Assembly: GCA_026706225.1 (NCBI GenBank)
Contig: JAPOZE010000405.1
Location: 1 to 6,423 of the forward strand
Direction: 5' to 3'
DNA: 6,423 nucleotides
DNA from: Acidobacteriota bacterium
Lineage (GTDB): Bacteria > Acidobacteriota > Terriglobia > Versatilivoradales > Versatilivoraceae
The position numbers and the translations under genes were made by a program. Below the pieces are notes generated by a model. That model did no database searches. It saw nothing but the letters and a program-made list of their open reading frames with translations, and was not told where the DNA came from. Positions 1 to 5,693 of the stretch are shown piece after piece (position 1 is the first letter of the stretch; each line of letters begins with the position of its first letter).

Positions 1-38
1 CCTGCAGTTCCGGCAGCCCGGTCTGACGGATTGGAGAC

Positions 39-437
39 ATGGTGCAACCGGGCAAAAGCCGACTCTTGAAAACGCCCCTGATTCTGGCGGGAGCCGCGGT
101 CGGTCTGGGCATTCTGATCTATTTCTTCGCCAACTTCCGGGAAGAGCGTGTCGTGCAAAAGTGTTTCGAGGCCCTGCAGCGGGGAGACCTGGACGCGGCC
201 TATCAGATCTGGGGCCCCACCGAGCAGTACACCTTCAAGGACTTCCAGCAGGACTGGGGAGAAGCCGGTTACTACGGAAGGGTCCGCTCCTTCCGGATCG
301 TCGAATCCGAGTCGCAGGGCAGCGGCGTGATCGTGAGGGTGCAACTAAGGACAGACGCGGGCCAACTCAGAATACCCATTCCCTTTTGGGTCGAGCGCCG
401 GGACCTCACCATCGGCTTTGCACCCACGGAATTCTAG
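39..437 (+). CDS. Small membrane-anchored protein, possible NTF2-like fold
   Basis: A 132-residue protein of unknown function. A basic N-terminus (K6, R8, K11) is followed by one hydrophobic segment at about residues 12-31 (PLILAGAAVGLGILIYFFAN), so it is probably an N-terminally anchored protein with its C-terminal 100 residues outside the cytoplasm. The soluble part starts with a helix-like stretch (EERVVQKCFEALQRGDLDAAYQ) and continues with alternating strands (SFRIVESES, GVIVRVQLRT, PIPFWVERR, LTIGFAPTEF). That order resembles small NTF2-like/DUF4878-type domains, but no catalytic residue is identifiable and the fold is inference. GGAG at 33-36 lies only 2 bases before ATG 39 and 5 bases before an in-frame GTG at 42, so GTG 42 may be the true start; this changes only one residue. 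The Nudix gene follows after 2 bases, so the two are probably co-transcribed. A short open frame ending in TGA at 24-26 could be the tail of an upstream gene. Confidence 0.75.
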   Translation: MVQPGKSRLLKTPLILAGAAVGLGILIYFFANFREERVVQKCFEALQRGDLDAAYQIWGPTEQYTFKDFQQDWGEAGYYGRVRSFRIVESESQGSGVIVRVQLRTDAGQLRIPIPFWVERRDLTIGFAPTEF

Positions 438-439
438 CG

Positions 440-964
440 ATGGAATACTCTTTCTGTCCCCGGTGCGGCGGCCCCCTGGCCTCCAAACTGCTGAAGCCCA
501 CCGAGCCGGAACGCCTGGTCTGCACGGTTTGCGGCTTCGTTTTCTTTCTGGACCCCAAGGTCGCGGCCGGCACGCTCTTCACCATCGAGGGCAAGATCCC
601 GCTGCTGCAGCGATCCATCGAGCCCAGCTACGGCAAATGGGTGTTTCCGGGCGGGTTTGTGGACCGGGGCGAAGCCGTCCGGGATGCGGCTGTCCGGGAG
701 ACCCGGGAAGAGGCGCACCTGGAGGTGCGCCTGGTCAGCCTGCTCAATGTCTACTCCTATTCGGGGAGCCCGGTCATCCTGGTGGTCTACGCTGCCGAGG
801 TCATCGGCGGCGAGCTTGAAGCCGGCGATGAGTGCCTGGACGTGAGGCTCTTTGCCCCCGAGGACATTCCCTGGCAGGACCTTGCCTTCCCCAGCACCCG
901 GGAGGCCGTCGGCGAGTACGTCGACAAGTTTCTTTCCGGGGGCCGGTCTTCCGGGGAAGAATAG
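440..964 (+). CDS. Nudix hydrolase with N-terminal zinc ribbon
   Basis: A 174-residue Nudix-family phosphohydrolase, which would cleave a nucleoside diphosphate linked to another moiety; the substrate cannot be told. Residues 6-31 form a zinc ribbon (C6-x2-C9 and C28-x2-C31), as in the NudC/NADH-pyrophosphatase-like branch and related short zinc-ribbon Nudix proteins. The Nudix box spans residues 72-94: G72, E78, R86-E87 and E90-E91 are present, giving the metal-binding core REtrEE. The usual glycine after the EE pair (EExGU) is His93 here, a tolerated but less common variant. The start ATG is 2 bases after the stop of the preceding gene, suggesting coupled translation. The frame is open far upstream, but the zinc ribbon immediately after this ATG supports it. 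The stop codon TAG (962-964) ends on the first base of an inverted-repeat element, so the last few residues (SGGRSSGEE) may have been altered by the insertion. Length is normal for the family. Confidence 0.93.
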   Translation: MEYSFCPRCGGPLASKLLKPTEPERLVCTVCGFVFFLDPKVAAGTLFTIEGKIPLLQRSIEPSYGKWVFPGGFVDRGEAVRDAAVRETREEAHLEVRLVSLLNVYSYSGSPVILVVYAAEVIGGELEAGDECLDVRLFAPEDIPWQDLAFPSTREAVGEYVDKFLSGGRSSGEE

Positions 965-1079
965 GGGACGTTGTTGAATTACTGGAACAACTGGTAAAGA
1001 GCGAGTAGGTGACGCCATTGAAAAAAAGCAAATCGGGAGCGGCCGATCGAAGTTATTCCAGTAATTCAACAACGTCCCC
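964..1079. repeat. MITE/REP-like inverted-repeat element with 24-bp perfect arms
   Basis: The left arm 964-987 and right arm 1056-1079 are exact reverse complements over 24 bases (left begins GGGGACGTTGTTG, right ends CAACAACGTCCCC). After one mismatch (988/1055) four more bases pair (989-992 with 1051-1054). The whole unit is 116 bases with a 68-base centre and contains no gene of its own. Such a long perfect palindrome at a gene junction suggests a small non-autonomous mobile element. GGGGAC-type ends resemble sequences I recall near REP-associated (RAYT/Y1, IS200-like) transposase genes, but that family link is from memory and unconfirmed. No clear target-site duplication is visible. The element is AT-richer than its surroundings, supports the stop of the upstream Nudix gene and supplies the start region of the downstream Rieske gene. 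As RNA it could form a long hairpin and reduce read-through between the two genes. Confidence 0.8.
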
Positions 1080-2808
1080 AACGCTGCACGTGGGGTCCTT
1101 GGCGGAGGTGCAGGCCAGGAGTCCGCTCCTGGTCTCGGACGGTCCCGTCCCGATCGTGCTGTTCCATCACCACGGCAAGATCTATGCGGTCGACAACCGG
1201 TGTCCGCACATGGGTTTTCCCCTGAATCGCGGCACGGTCGAGGACGGGATTCTCACCTGTCACTGGCATCACGCCCGCTTCGACCTGGCCAGCGGCTGCA
1301 CCTTCAATCTGTTCGCCGACGACGTGGACGCCTATCCGGTCCAAGTCAAGGGGGGCGAGGTCTATCTGAGCACGGCCAGGCCCCAGCGGGATCCGGTCGC
1401 GCGTTGGTCGCGCCGGCTCCGCGAAGGGATGGAGCAGAATCTCAGCCTCATCATCGGCAAATCGGTCATCGGTCTCCTGCACAGTGGCGTCGCGCCCGAT
1501 GAGATCGCAAGGCTCGGCGCCCTCTACGGCGTGCGGCACCGGCAGGACTGGGCCTCGGGTCTGACCATCCTCAGCGCCATGGCCAACCTCTGCGATCACC
1601 TGGAGGCGGACGACCGGATTGCACCCTTGTTTCACGGCCTGGTTCACGTGGCACGGGACTGTGCGGGAATGACGCCCAAATTCGAGATCAGCCCCCTCGA
1701 CAACGAGGAGATTCCCCAGGAACACCTCAAGCGCTGGCTGCGCTACTTCGTCGAGGTCCGCAGCACGGAGGGGTCGGAACGGTGCCTGCTGACCGCGGTG
1801 CGGAAGGGCCTGTCCGGCGCCGACATCGCCGACATGATCGTGACCGCGGCCACTGACCATTTCTATCTCGACGGCGGCCACGTGGTCGACTTCATCAACA
1901 AGGCGTTTGAGCTGCTCGACCGCATCGGGTGGGAGCATGCGGACCGGATTCTGCCCTCTCTGGTCCACCGGCTGTGCACCGCGGTCCGCAGCGAGGAGCG
2001 GAATGCCTGGCGCCATCCTATCGACCTTCTTCCGGTGTTGCGCGGCACCTTCGAAGAGCTTCCCGGCATGCTGGCTGAAGGCGCGGGGAAAACCTGGGTC
2101 CGCAGCCCCGATTTCGCGGACCGTCTCCTCGCCGATGATCCGTTCGCCTGCCTGGAGGCGCTCAAGGGCGCCTTGCGCCAGGGGGCCAGGCCGGTGCAAC
2201 TGGCGCAGGCCGTTGCCTACGTTGCCGCGCTCCGGATCGTGCGCTTCCACGTCCAGAACGAGTTTGCCGACTGGATCGCGGCGCTCCACACCTTCACCTA
2301 TGCCAATGCGCTGCATCAGTTGCTCAAGCGGACCGAATCGGCCGACCTCCTCCGCGGCGTCTTCCACGGCGCCATGCGGTGCTATCTCGACCGTTTCTTC
2401 AACATCCCCCCCGCCCGCATGCCGTCGGGCAACGGGAAAGCGAGCGATCGTCCCGAGGCTGCCCTGAAGGATCTGCTCAACCTGATGAACGTTCAGCAAC
2501 AGACCGACGCTGCCGGGCAACGGGTCTACAGCTACCTGCACGGCCGGGGCGGCAGCGCCGCGCTCTTTCGCACCTTGACCGAGAGTCTGCTCCGCGAGGA
2601 CGCCGAGTTCCACAGCTTCCAGGTCCTGGAAGCCGCGATTCGTCAGCACGAAGAGTTGGAGGATGAAGAAGAAAAGCGGCTGGTCATGGTCGCGGCTGCC
2701 CGATACCTTGCCGCCCACGCGCCGACCCAGCGGGCGCTCAACCAGACCCTGCGAATCGCCGTTCGGCTTCACCGGGGCGATCCGGTGTACGAGGCGGAAA
2801 CGGCATAG
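1009..2808 (+). CDS. Rieske [2Fe-2S] protein with long helical C-terminal domain
   Basis: A 599-residue protein. Residues about 26-120 form a Rieske ferredoxin domain with ligands C65-P-H67 and C84-H-W-H87, 16 residues apart (CPHMG ... CHWHH), so it should bind a [2Fe-2S] cluster for electron transfer. Residues about 125-599 are mostly helical and rich in conserved-looking histidines: LFHGLVHVARDCAG, TDHFYLDGGHVVDF (282-295, H284), and LHTFTYANALHQLL with H427 and H436, then H453. It resembles long Rieske (2Fe-2S) proteins of unknown function that I recall from several bacterial phyla; no reaction is assigned. It lacks the layout of classical ring-hydroxylating dioxygenases. There is no signal peptide or membrane segment, so it is probably cytoplasmic. 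The GTG start at 1009 has a weak AGAG at 998-1001 and lies inside the inverted-repeat element, so residues 1 to about 24 are element-derived. GTG 1090, just before the Rieske homology, is an alternative start but has no visible ribosome binding site. Confidence 0.88.
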   Translation: MTPLKKSKSGAADRSYSSNSTTSPTLHVGSLAEVQARSPLLVSDGPVPIVLFHHHGKIYAVDNRCPHMGFPLNRGTVEDGILTCHWHHARFDLASGCTFNLFADDVDAYPVQVKGGEVYLSTARPQRDPVARWSRRLREGMEQNLSLIIGKSVIGLLHSGVAPDEIARLGALYGVRHRQDWASGLTILSAMANLCDHLEADDRIAPLFHGLVHVARDCAGMTPKFEISPLDNEEIPQEHLKRWLRYFVEVRSTEGSERCLLTAVRKGLSGADIADMIVTAATDHFYLDGGHVVDFINKAFELLDRIGWEHADRILPSLVHRLCTAVRSEERNAWRHPIDLLPVLRGTFEELPGMLAEGAGKTWVRSPDFADRLLADDPFACLEALKGALRQGARPVQLAQAVAYVAALRIVRFHVQNEFADWIAALHTFTYANALHQLLKRTESADLLRGVFHGAMRCYLDRFFNIPPARMPSGNGKASDRPEAALKDLLNLMNVQQQTDAAGQRVYSYLHGRGGSAALFRTLTESLLREDAEFHSFQVLEAAIRQHEELEDEEEKRLVMVAAARYLAAHAPTQRALNQTLRIAVRLHRGDPVYEAETA

Positions 2809-3169
2809 CCGGTCCACCCGGGAGCGCGGGCGTCCCGCCCGCATGCACTCCCGTTGCGTTCCGCTCAGTTTCCCCGCGATGCGGCTACCCGGCCGCCCTG
2901 CCGGCGGGAACGGCCTGGGACCGACCGAAGCAGAGCCCTGGCGCCGTTGCCGGTCGACCCGGGTCGAGGAGATGAGCGAGGCCCTGCAAGTGTTGTCCAG
3001 GCTGGACGCCCGCGCTCCCGGGTGGGCTTCATCCTGCGACGTGACAGCAAAGGAGGTTCATCGGTTTTTGTGCTTGTTCCTGGTTCGTCTTCAACAACGA
3101 TCGTCAGTTTCTTCTTTCCAATGATCCGCCCGGCAGGGCAGGGGCCGAACTCGTTCCTGAGGCAGGACT
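2809..3169. other. Convergent intergenic region, Rieske gene to isomerase
   Basis: These 361 bases lie between the stop codons of two converging genes. Most of the stretch is taken by the inverted-repeat pair at 2814-3025, which includes a local hairpin (GCGGGC/GCCCGC, 2826-2842) and a perfect 14-base palindrome TCGACCCGGGTCGA at 2954-2967. From 3026 to 3169 I see no convincing gene. There is a good Shine-Dalgarno-like AAAGGAGG near 3048 on the plus strand, but no credible reading frame follows it. No classical terminator (GC hairpin plus T-run) is evident for either gene; the hairpins of the repeat may do that work. Confidence 0.6.
2814..3025. repeat. Inverted-repeat pair with 22-bp perfect arms
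   Basis: The arms 2814-2835 and 3004-3025 are exact reverse complements over 22 bases (left contains GGGAGCGCGGGCGTCC, right GGACGCCCGCGCTCCC). Three further bases pair on the inner side after one mismatch (2837-2839 with 3000-3002). The 212-base unit has a 168-base centre without a convincing gene, although the plus-strand stretch reading EPWRRCRSTRVEEMSEALQV could be a decayed coding remnant. Sequences of the type GGAGCGCGGGCGTCCCGCCCGC are familiar to me as dispersed intergenic repeats in several GC-rich environmental phyla. Two facing copies of such a repeat, or one non-autonomous element with inverted ends, both fit. The left arm starts 6 bases after the Rieske stop codon. It is not related in sequence to the repeat at 964-1079. 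Confidence 0.75.
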
Positions 3170-3817
3170 CTACGGCAGGATTTCGACCTTCCGAATCACC
3201 AGCGGCCGGGTGGGCCGGCTCTTCTCGCCGCTGCTGCTGCGGGCCGTGGGAACGCTTGCCAGTGCATCCACCACCGGAAGGCCTTCCACCACGTTGCCGA
3301 AGATCACGTAGTTGGGCTGCAGCCGCGAGTTGCCGTGCATGATGAAGAACTGGCTGCCGTTGGTATCGGGCCCGGCGTTGGCCATGGCCACAATGCCGCG
3401 GCGATAGCCCCGCCGGTACAGGGCGGAACCGCGGTCGATATCGTCGTCGAATTCACCTCCCCAGGCGCTTTCGCCTCCGGTCCCATCCCCCCGGGGGTCT
3501 CCCCCCTGGATCATGAAGCCTTCCACCACCCGGTGAAAGGTGAGCCCGTCGTAGTAGCCGTGCTCGGCCAACAGGCGAAAGTTCTCCACTGCCGTGGGAG
3601 AGTCGTTTTCGTAAAATTCAATGGTGATGTTGCCCACTTCGGTTTCGATCCGAGCTTGCTGTCCGCCGGAGCTCTTGGCTCCCTTGGGCACCTTGGGGTT
3701 ACCCGGTCCGGAGGCGGAACAGCCCATCAAGGCTGCCGCCACGAACCAAACTGCCATGAGTTGCCAATAAATACCGATTCCCATATCCGCCCAAAACGGT
3801 CGCAGGTTCATCCACAT
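3170..3817 (-). CDS. Cyclophilin-type peptidyl-prolyl cis-trans isomerase, probable lipoprotein
   Basis: A 215-residue cyclophilin that should catalyse cis-trans isomerisation of peptide bonds before proline. The N-terminus carries a hydrophobic segment (about residues 13-31) ending in a lipobox-like LMGC with Cys33, so the mature protein is probably a lipoprotein working outside the cytoplasm in protein folding. A Gly/Ser/Lys-rich linker (about 34-54) leads to the catalytic domain (56-215). Family signatures are present: TAVENF (75-80), FHRVVEGFMIQGGDP (94-108, with the catalytic-type R96, F101 and Q104) and NGSQFFI (153-159). The C-terminus PLVIRKVEILP is a normal family ending. ATG 3817 is preceded by AAAGGA about 10 bases upstream; in-frame ATGs at residues 3, 12 and 21 are possible alternatives, but the first keeps an arginine (R6) before the hydrophobic stretch. 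It is transcribed divergently from nqrA and convergently with the Rieske gene, so it is probably its own unit. Confidence 0.93.
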   Translation of the reverse strand: MWMNLRPFWADMGIGIYWQLMAVWFVAAALMGCSASGPGNPKVPKGAKSSGGQQARIETEVGNITIEFYENDSPTAVENFRLLAEHGYYDGLTFHRVVEGFMIQGGDPRGDGTGGESAWGGEFDDDIDRGSALYRRGYRRGIVAMANAGPDTNGSQFFIMHGNSRLQPNYVIFGNVVEGLPVVDALASVPTARSSSGEKSRPTRPLVIRKVEILP

Positions 3818-4002
3818 GGTGCGTCATTCCTTTCCCCGGGTTCCGGTGGCGCTTCTGAAAACAATAGCGTCCCTGATTCTGTCAGTTCCGCGTCAGACTC
3901 CTTGATTGTACCCTCTGGGGGCAAGAGTGCTGAAACCGGCCGCTCCCTCCCCCGGCGCAACAGGAAACGGTCCGGCGAAAATTTCTGTTTGAATCAACTC
4001 CA

Positions 4003-4049
4003 CTTTCGTTTGTGTTGACCGGCGCCATGGTGTTAAGCTTTCGTTTGTG
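4003..4049. repeat. Pair of 12-bp direct repeats in nqr promoter zone
   Basis: CTTTCGTTTGTG occurs exactly at 4003-4014 and again at 4038-4049, 35 bases apart, which is a little over three helical turns. The second copy runs into the left half of the CRP-like palindrome; the first copy shares only the TTTGTG part and has no matching right half. They could be paired binding sites for a regulator, with the second copy the stronger, or chance similarity in an AT-richer stretch. Confidence 0.45.
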
Positions 4050-4062
4050 AGAATATTCACAA
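4045..4062. promoter_or_regulatory. CRP/FNR-family-like operator palindrome upstream of nqrA
   Basis: TTGTGAGAATATTCACAA has six-base inverted arms (TTGTGA/TCACAA) around a six-base centre. Its core, TGTGA-N6-TCACA, is identical to the consensus core of the E. coli CRP (cAMP receptor protein) site; this is established for E. coli and only inferred here. CRP/FNR-family regulators are widespread, so an orthologous or related regulator could bind. The site is 263 bases before the nqrA start and 227 bases before the isomerase start, so it could serve either divergent gene. Without a mapped transcription start, activation and repression cannot be distinguished. Confidence 0.5.
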
Positions 4063-4144
4063 CATGGCGTAAGGGATGATGGTTTCCGTTGCCCGCCTTG
4101 AATTCCACTGACACTCGAATGTCGAAGTCCTCGATCGATGCTCC

Positions 4145-4310
4145 CGCCGCCATCACGGCGGCGAGCGCATCTCTCTGCCCGGCACCGGACAACAGAGGAG
4201 ACCCGACGGCCGATGGCGCCACAGCCCCATGAGTTGATTCCGGGAGCCTGTCCCGGATTGGCGGAGACCGGCCGACGGCTGCGAAAGCCGGGCCGGACTC
4301 TCCGGTAGCC
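4145..4310 (+). promoter_or_regulatory. Predicted structured 5' leader of nqrA with four stem-loops
   Basis: Read on the plus strand, this stretch can fold into four consecutive hairpins. The first is 4145-4163, with seven pairs (CGCCGCC/GGCGGCG) and a 5-base loop. The second is weaker, 4172-4198 (CTCTG/CAGAG plus one G-U pair). The third is 4239-4257, with seven pairs and a 5-base loop (CCGGGAGCCTGTCCCGG plus a flanking T-A pair). The fourth is an extended hairpin 4260-4310, built from GGC/GCC, GGAGA/TCTCC, CCGGCC/GGCCGG and CGGCT/AGCCG with small bulges and a GCGAA loop. The last ends 15 bases before the nqrA ATG, where only a weak TAGG (4318-4321) stands as ribosome binding site. It does not match FMN, cobalamin or SAM-I riboswitch cores as I know them. 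It may be an uncharacterised leader, an mRNA-stabilising structure, or the folding expected of GC-rich DNA. Confidence 0.35.
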
Positions 4311-4325
4311 CTACCCATAGGTCGC

Positions 4326-5693
4326 ATGGTTCACTGGAACAGCAAAGGTCTGGATCTTCCAATCGCCGGGGAGCCCGAGCACCGGATCGAGACGGCCTCG
4401 CCCGCGCACCAGGTGGCCTTGCTGGCTGCCGACTACCCGGGGATGAGCCCGACCATGCACGTGCAGGTTGGGGACGAGGTTCGTCGAGGCCAGCTCCTTT
4501 TCGAGGACAAGAAGACCGCCGGGGTTCGATACACCTCGCCGGGCTCGGGCCGGGTGACGGCCATTCACCGGGGGGCGCGGCGCGCCCTTCAGTCCCTGGT
4601 CATTCAACTGGACGCCTCCGAATCCAGCGGCCGCGCCGACAGCGTCAGCTTCAGCGCCTATTCCGGGCGACACCCCGGCTCCCTCGCCAGGGCCGAAGTC
4701 CAGGAACTGCTGCTCGAATCCGGCCTCTGGACGGCCCTGCGGGCCCGGCCCTTCGGCAAGGTGGCCAACCCGGTCGAAACCCCGCGGTCGATCTTCGTCA
4801 CTGCCATGGACAGCAACCCTCTGGCGCCCCCTGCCCGACTGGCGCTGGAGGGACAGGAAGATGCCTTCGAGCGGGGATTGCGGGCCGTGGCCAGGCTGAC
4901 CCGGGGGCCGGTCTTCATTTGCGAGAATCCGGAGAGCGGATTCCCCGTTCCTTCCGACTCCCAGTTCCGCCGGGAAGAGTTCAGAGGGCCTCATCCTTCG
5001 GGCACCGTCGGCTTCCATATTCACATGCTTGACCCGGTGGACAGGAATCGCCTGGTCTGGCACTTGAACTTCCAGGACGTGGCGGAGATCGGAAAACTCT
5101 TCGCTGACGGCCAGTTGCACCCGGAGCGAATCATCTCTCTGGCCGGTCCCTCGGTCCGGCGGCCTCGCCTGCTCAGAACCCGATTGGGCGCCTCCACCAG
5201 GGACCTCACCCAGGGAGAGCTGACCGAGGGCGAATCCCGCATCATCTCGGGTTCGGTCCTGTCCGGCCGGACAGCCTCGGAAGAGATCTTCGGCTTCCTG
5301 GGACGCTATCATCAGCAAGTATCCGTTCTCCCGGAAAACCGCTCCCGGGAGTTCCTGGGATGGCTTTCACCCGGGGTCAGCCGCTATTCCACCATCAACA
5401 CCTACCTTTCCAGGCTGCTCCCGGGCAGGAAATTCCGCTTCACCACCTCGACCAACGGATCCTCCAGGGCCATGGTTCCCATCGGGATGTACGAGCGCGT
5501 CTTCCCCTTCGACATCCTTCCCACATTCGTGCTGAGGGCCCTGCTGGCGGGCGACACCGAGAAAGCCGAAGAACTGGGATGCCTGGAGCTGGATGAAGAG
5601 GACCTGGCCTTGTGTTCGTTCGTCTGTCCGGGCAAGGTCGAGTACGGCCCCCTCTTGCGACAGGTTCTGACCACTATCGAGAAAGAAGGCTGA
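4326..5693 (+). CDS. nqrA: Na+-translocating NADH:quinone oxidoreductase subunit A
   Basis: A 455-residue NqrA, close to the roughly 446 residues of the Vibrio enzyme. Na+-NQR oxidises NADH, reduces quinone and exports Na+; NqrA is the peripheral cytoplasmic subunit without a redox cofactor of its own, bound to NqrB and implicated in quinone binding. Family landmarks are in order: KGLDLPIAG at residues 7-15, then a lipoyl-like barrel region with [16 protein letters not shown] (37-52) and QLLFEDKK (56-63), followed by [20 protein letters not shown]. The C-terminal signature [20 protein letters not shown] and the ending IEKEG are also present. The middle part carries the NqrA SLBB-type region. 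The start ATG lies 7 codons before the conserved KGLDLP motif, as expected; the ribosome binding site is weak (TAGG, 4 bases away), and a hairpin-rich leader precedes it. The stop TGA overlaps the nqrB ATG by one base, indicating translational coupling in an nqr operon. Confidence 0.97.
   Translation: MVHWNSKGLDLPIAGEPEHRIETASPAHQVALLAADYPGMSPTMHVQVGDEVRRGQLLFEDKKTAGVRYTSPGSGRVTAIHRGARRALQSLVIQLDASESSGRADSVSFSAYSGRHPGSLARAEVQELLLESGLWTALRARPFGKVANPVETPRSIFVTAMDSNPLAPPARLALEGQEDAFERGLRAVARLTRGPVFICENPESGFPVPSDSQFRREEFRGPHPSGTVGFHIHMLDPVDRNRLVWHLNFQDVAEIGKLFADGQLHPERIISLAGPSVRRPRLLRTRLGASTRDLTQGELTEGESRIISGSVLSGRTASEEIFGFLGRYHQQVSVLPENRSREFLGWLSPGVSRYSTINTYLSRLLPGRKFRFTTSTNGSSRAMVPIGMYERVFPFDILPTFVLRALLAGDTEKAEELGCLELDEEDLALCSFVCPGKVEYGPLLRQVLTTIEKEG

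Larger units (their letters stand above)
3818..4325. other. Divergent regulatory region between isomerase gene and nqrA
   Basis: These 508 bases hold no gene I can support. A 144-codon minus-strand frame (4327-3893) is open, but its product has low-complexity, repeat-poor composition with no recognisable domain, and it covers the predicted stem-loops. For the isomerase, a TACAAT hexamer on the minus strand (3910-3905) is a possible -10 box, but no good -35 box stands at the right distance. For nqrA, TTGACC at 4015-4020 resembles a -35 box, but I see no convincing -10 box downstream. The region from about 3990 to 4080 is clearly AT-richer than its surroundings, as expected for a promoter zone, and contains the CRP-like palindrome and the 12-base direct repeats. 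The part from 4145 on is GC-rich and hairpin-forming. Confidence 0.55.

Noticed and set aside
1..26. Possible tail of an upstream gene ending in TGA 24-26
   Set aside because: Only eight codons are visible, too little to support a gene call; two other frames are also open here.
434..1081. A 215-codon minus-strand frame across the Nudix gene and the repeat
   Set aside because: It is antisense to a clear Nudix hydrolase and has low-complexity composition without a known motif.
2826..2842. GCGGGC/GCCCGC hairpin after the Rieske gene as an intrinsic terminator
   Set aside because: No T-run follows, and the hairpin is part of the arm region of the inverted-repeat unit.
1066..2844. A 592-codon open frame on the minus strand opposite the Rieske gene
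   Set aside because: It mirrors the Rieske gene in a GC-rich sequence where antisense frames often stay open. Its product has no recognisable domain, while the plus-strand frame has exact Rieske ligands.
3048..3100. A strong AAAGGAGG ribosome-binding-like sequence on the plus strand
   Set aside because: The only following start (GTG about 13 bases on) opens a frame that runs antisense into the isomerase gene and shows no domain.
2865..3169. Open frame continuing in phase after the isomerase TAG (reads KKKLTIVVEDEPGTSTKTD), suggesting read-through or a broken longer protein
   Set aside because: The isomerase already ends with a normal cyclophilin C-terminus, and the extension runs into the inverted repeat. 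About 100 open codons are unremarkable at this GC content.
4145..4325. Known riboswitch (FMN, cobalamin or SAM-I) upstream of nqrA
   Set aside because: The characteristic conserved core sequences of these classes, as I know them, are not present; only generic hairpins are seen.
3893..4327. A 144-codon minus-strand frame in the divergent region, possibly a small gene
   Set aside because: No recognisable domain or clear ribosome binding site. It covers the CRP-like dyad and the stem-loops and would overlap the nqrA start; chance openness in GC-rich DNA is the simpler view.
4311..5318. A 335-codon minus-strand frame opposite nqrA
   Set aside because: Shadow of nqrA, which is identified by many family motifs.
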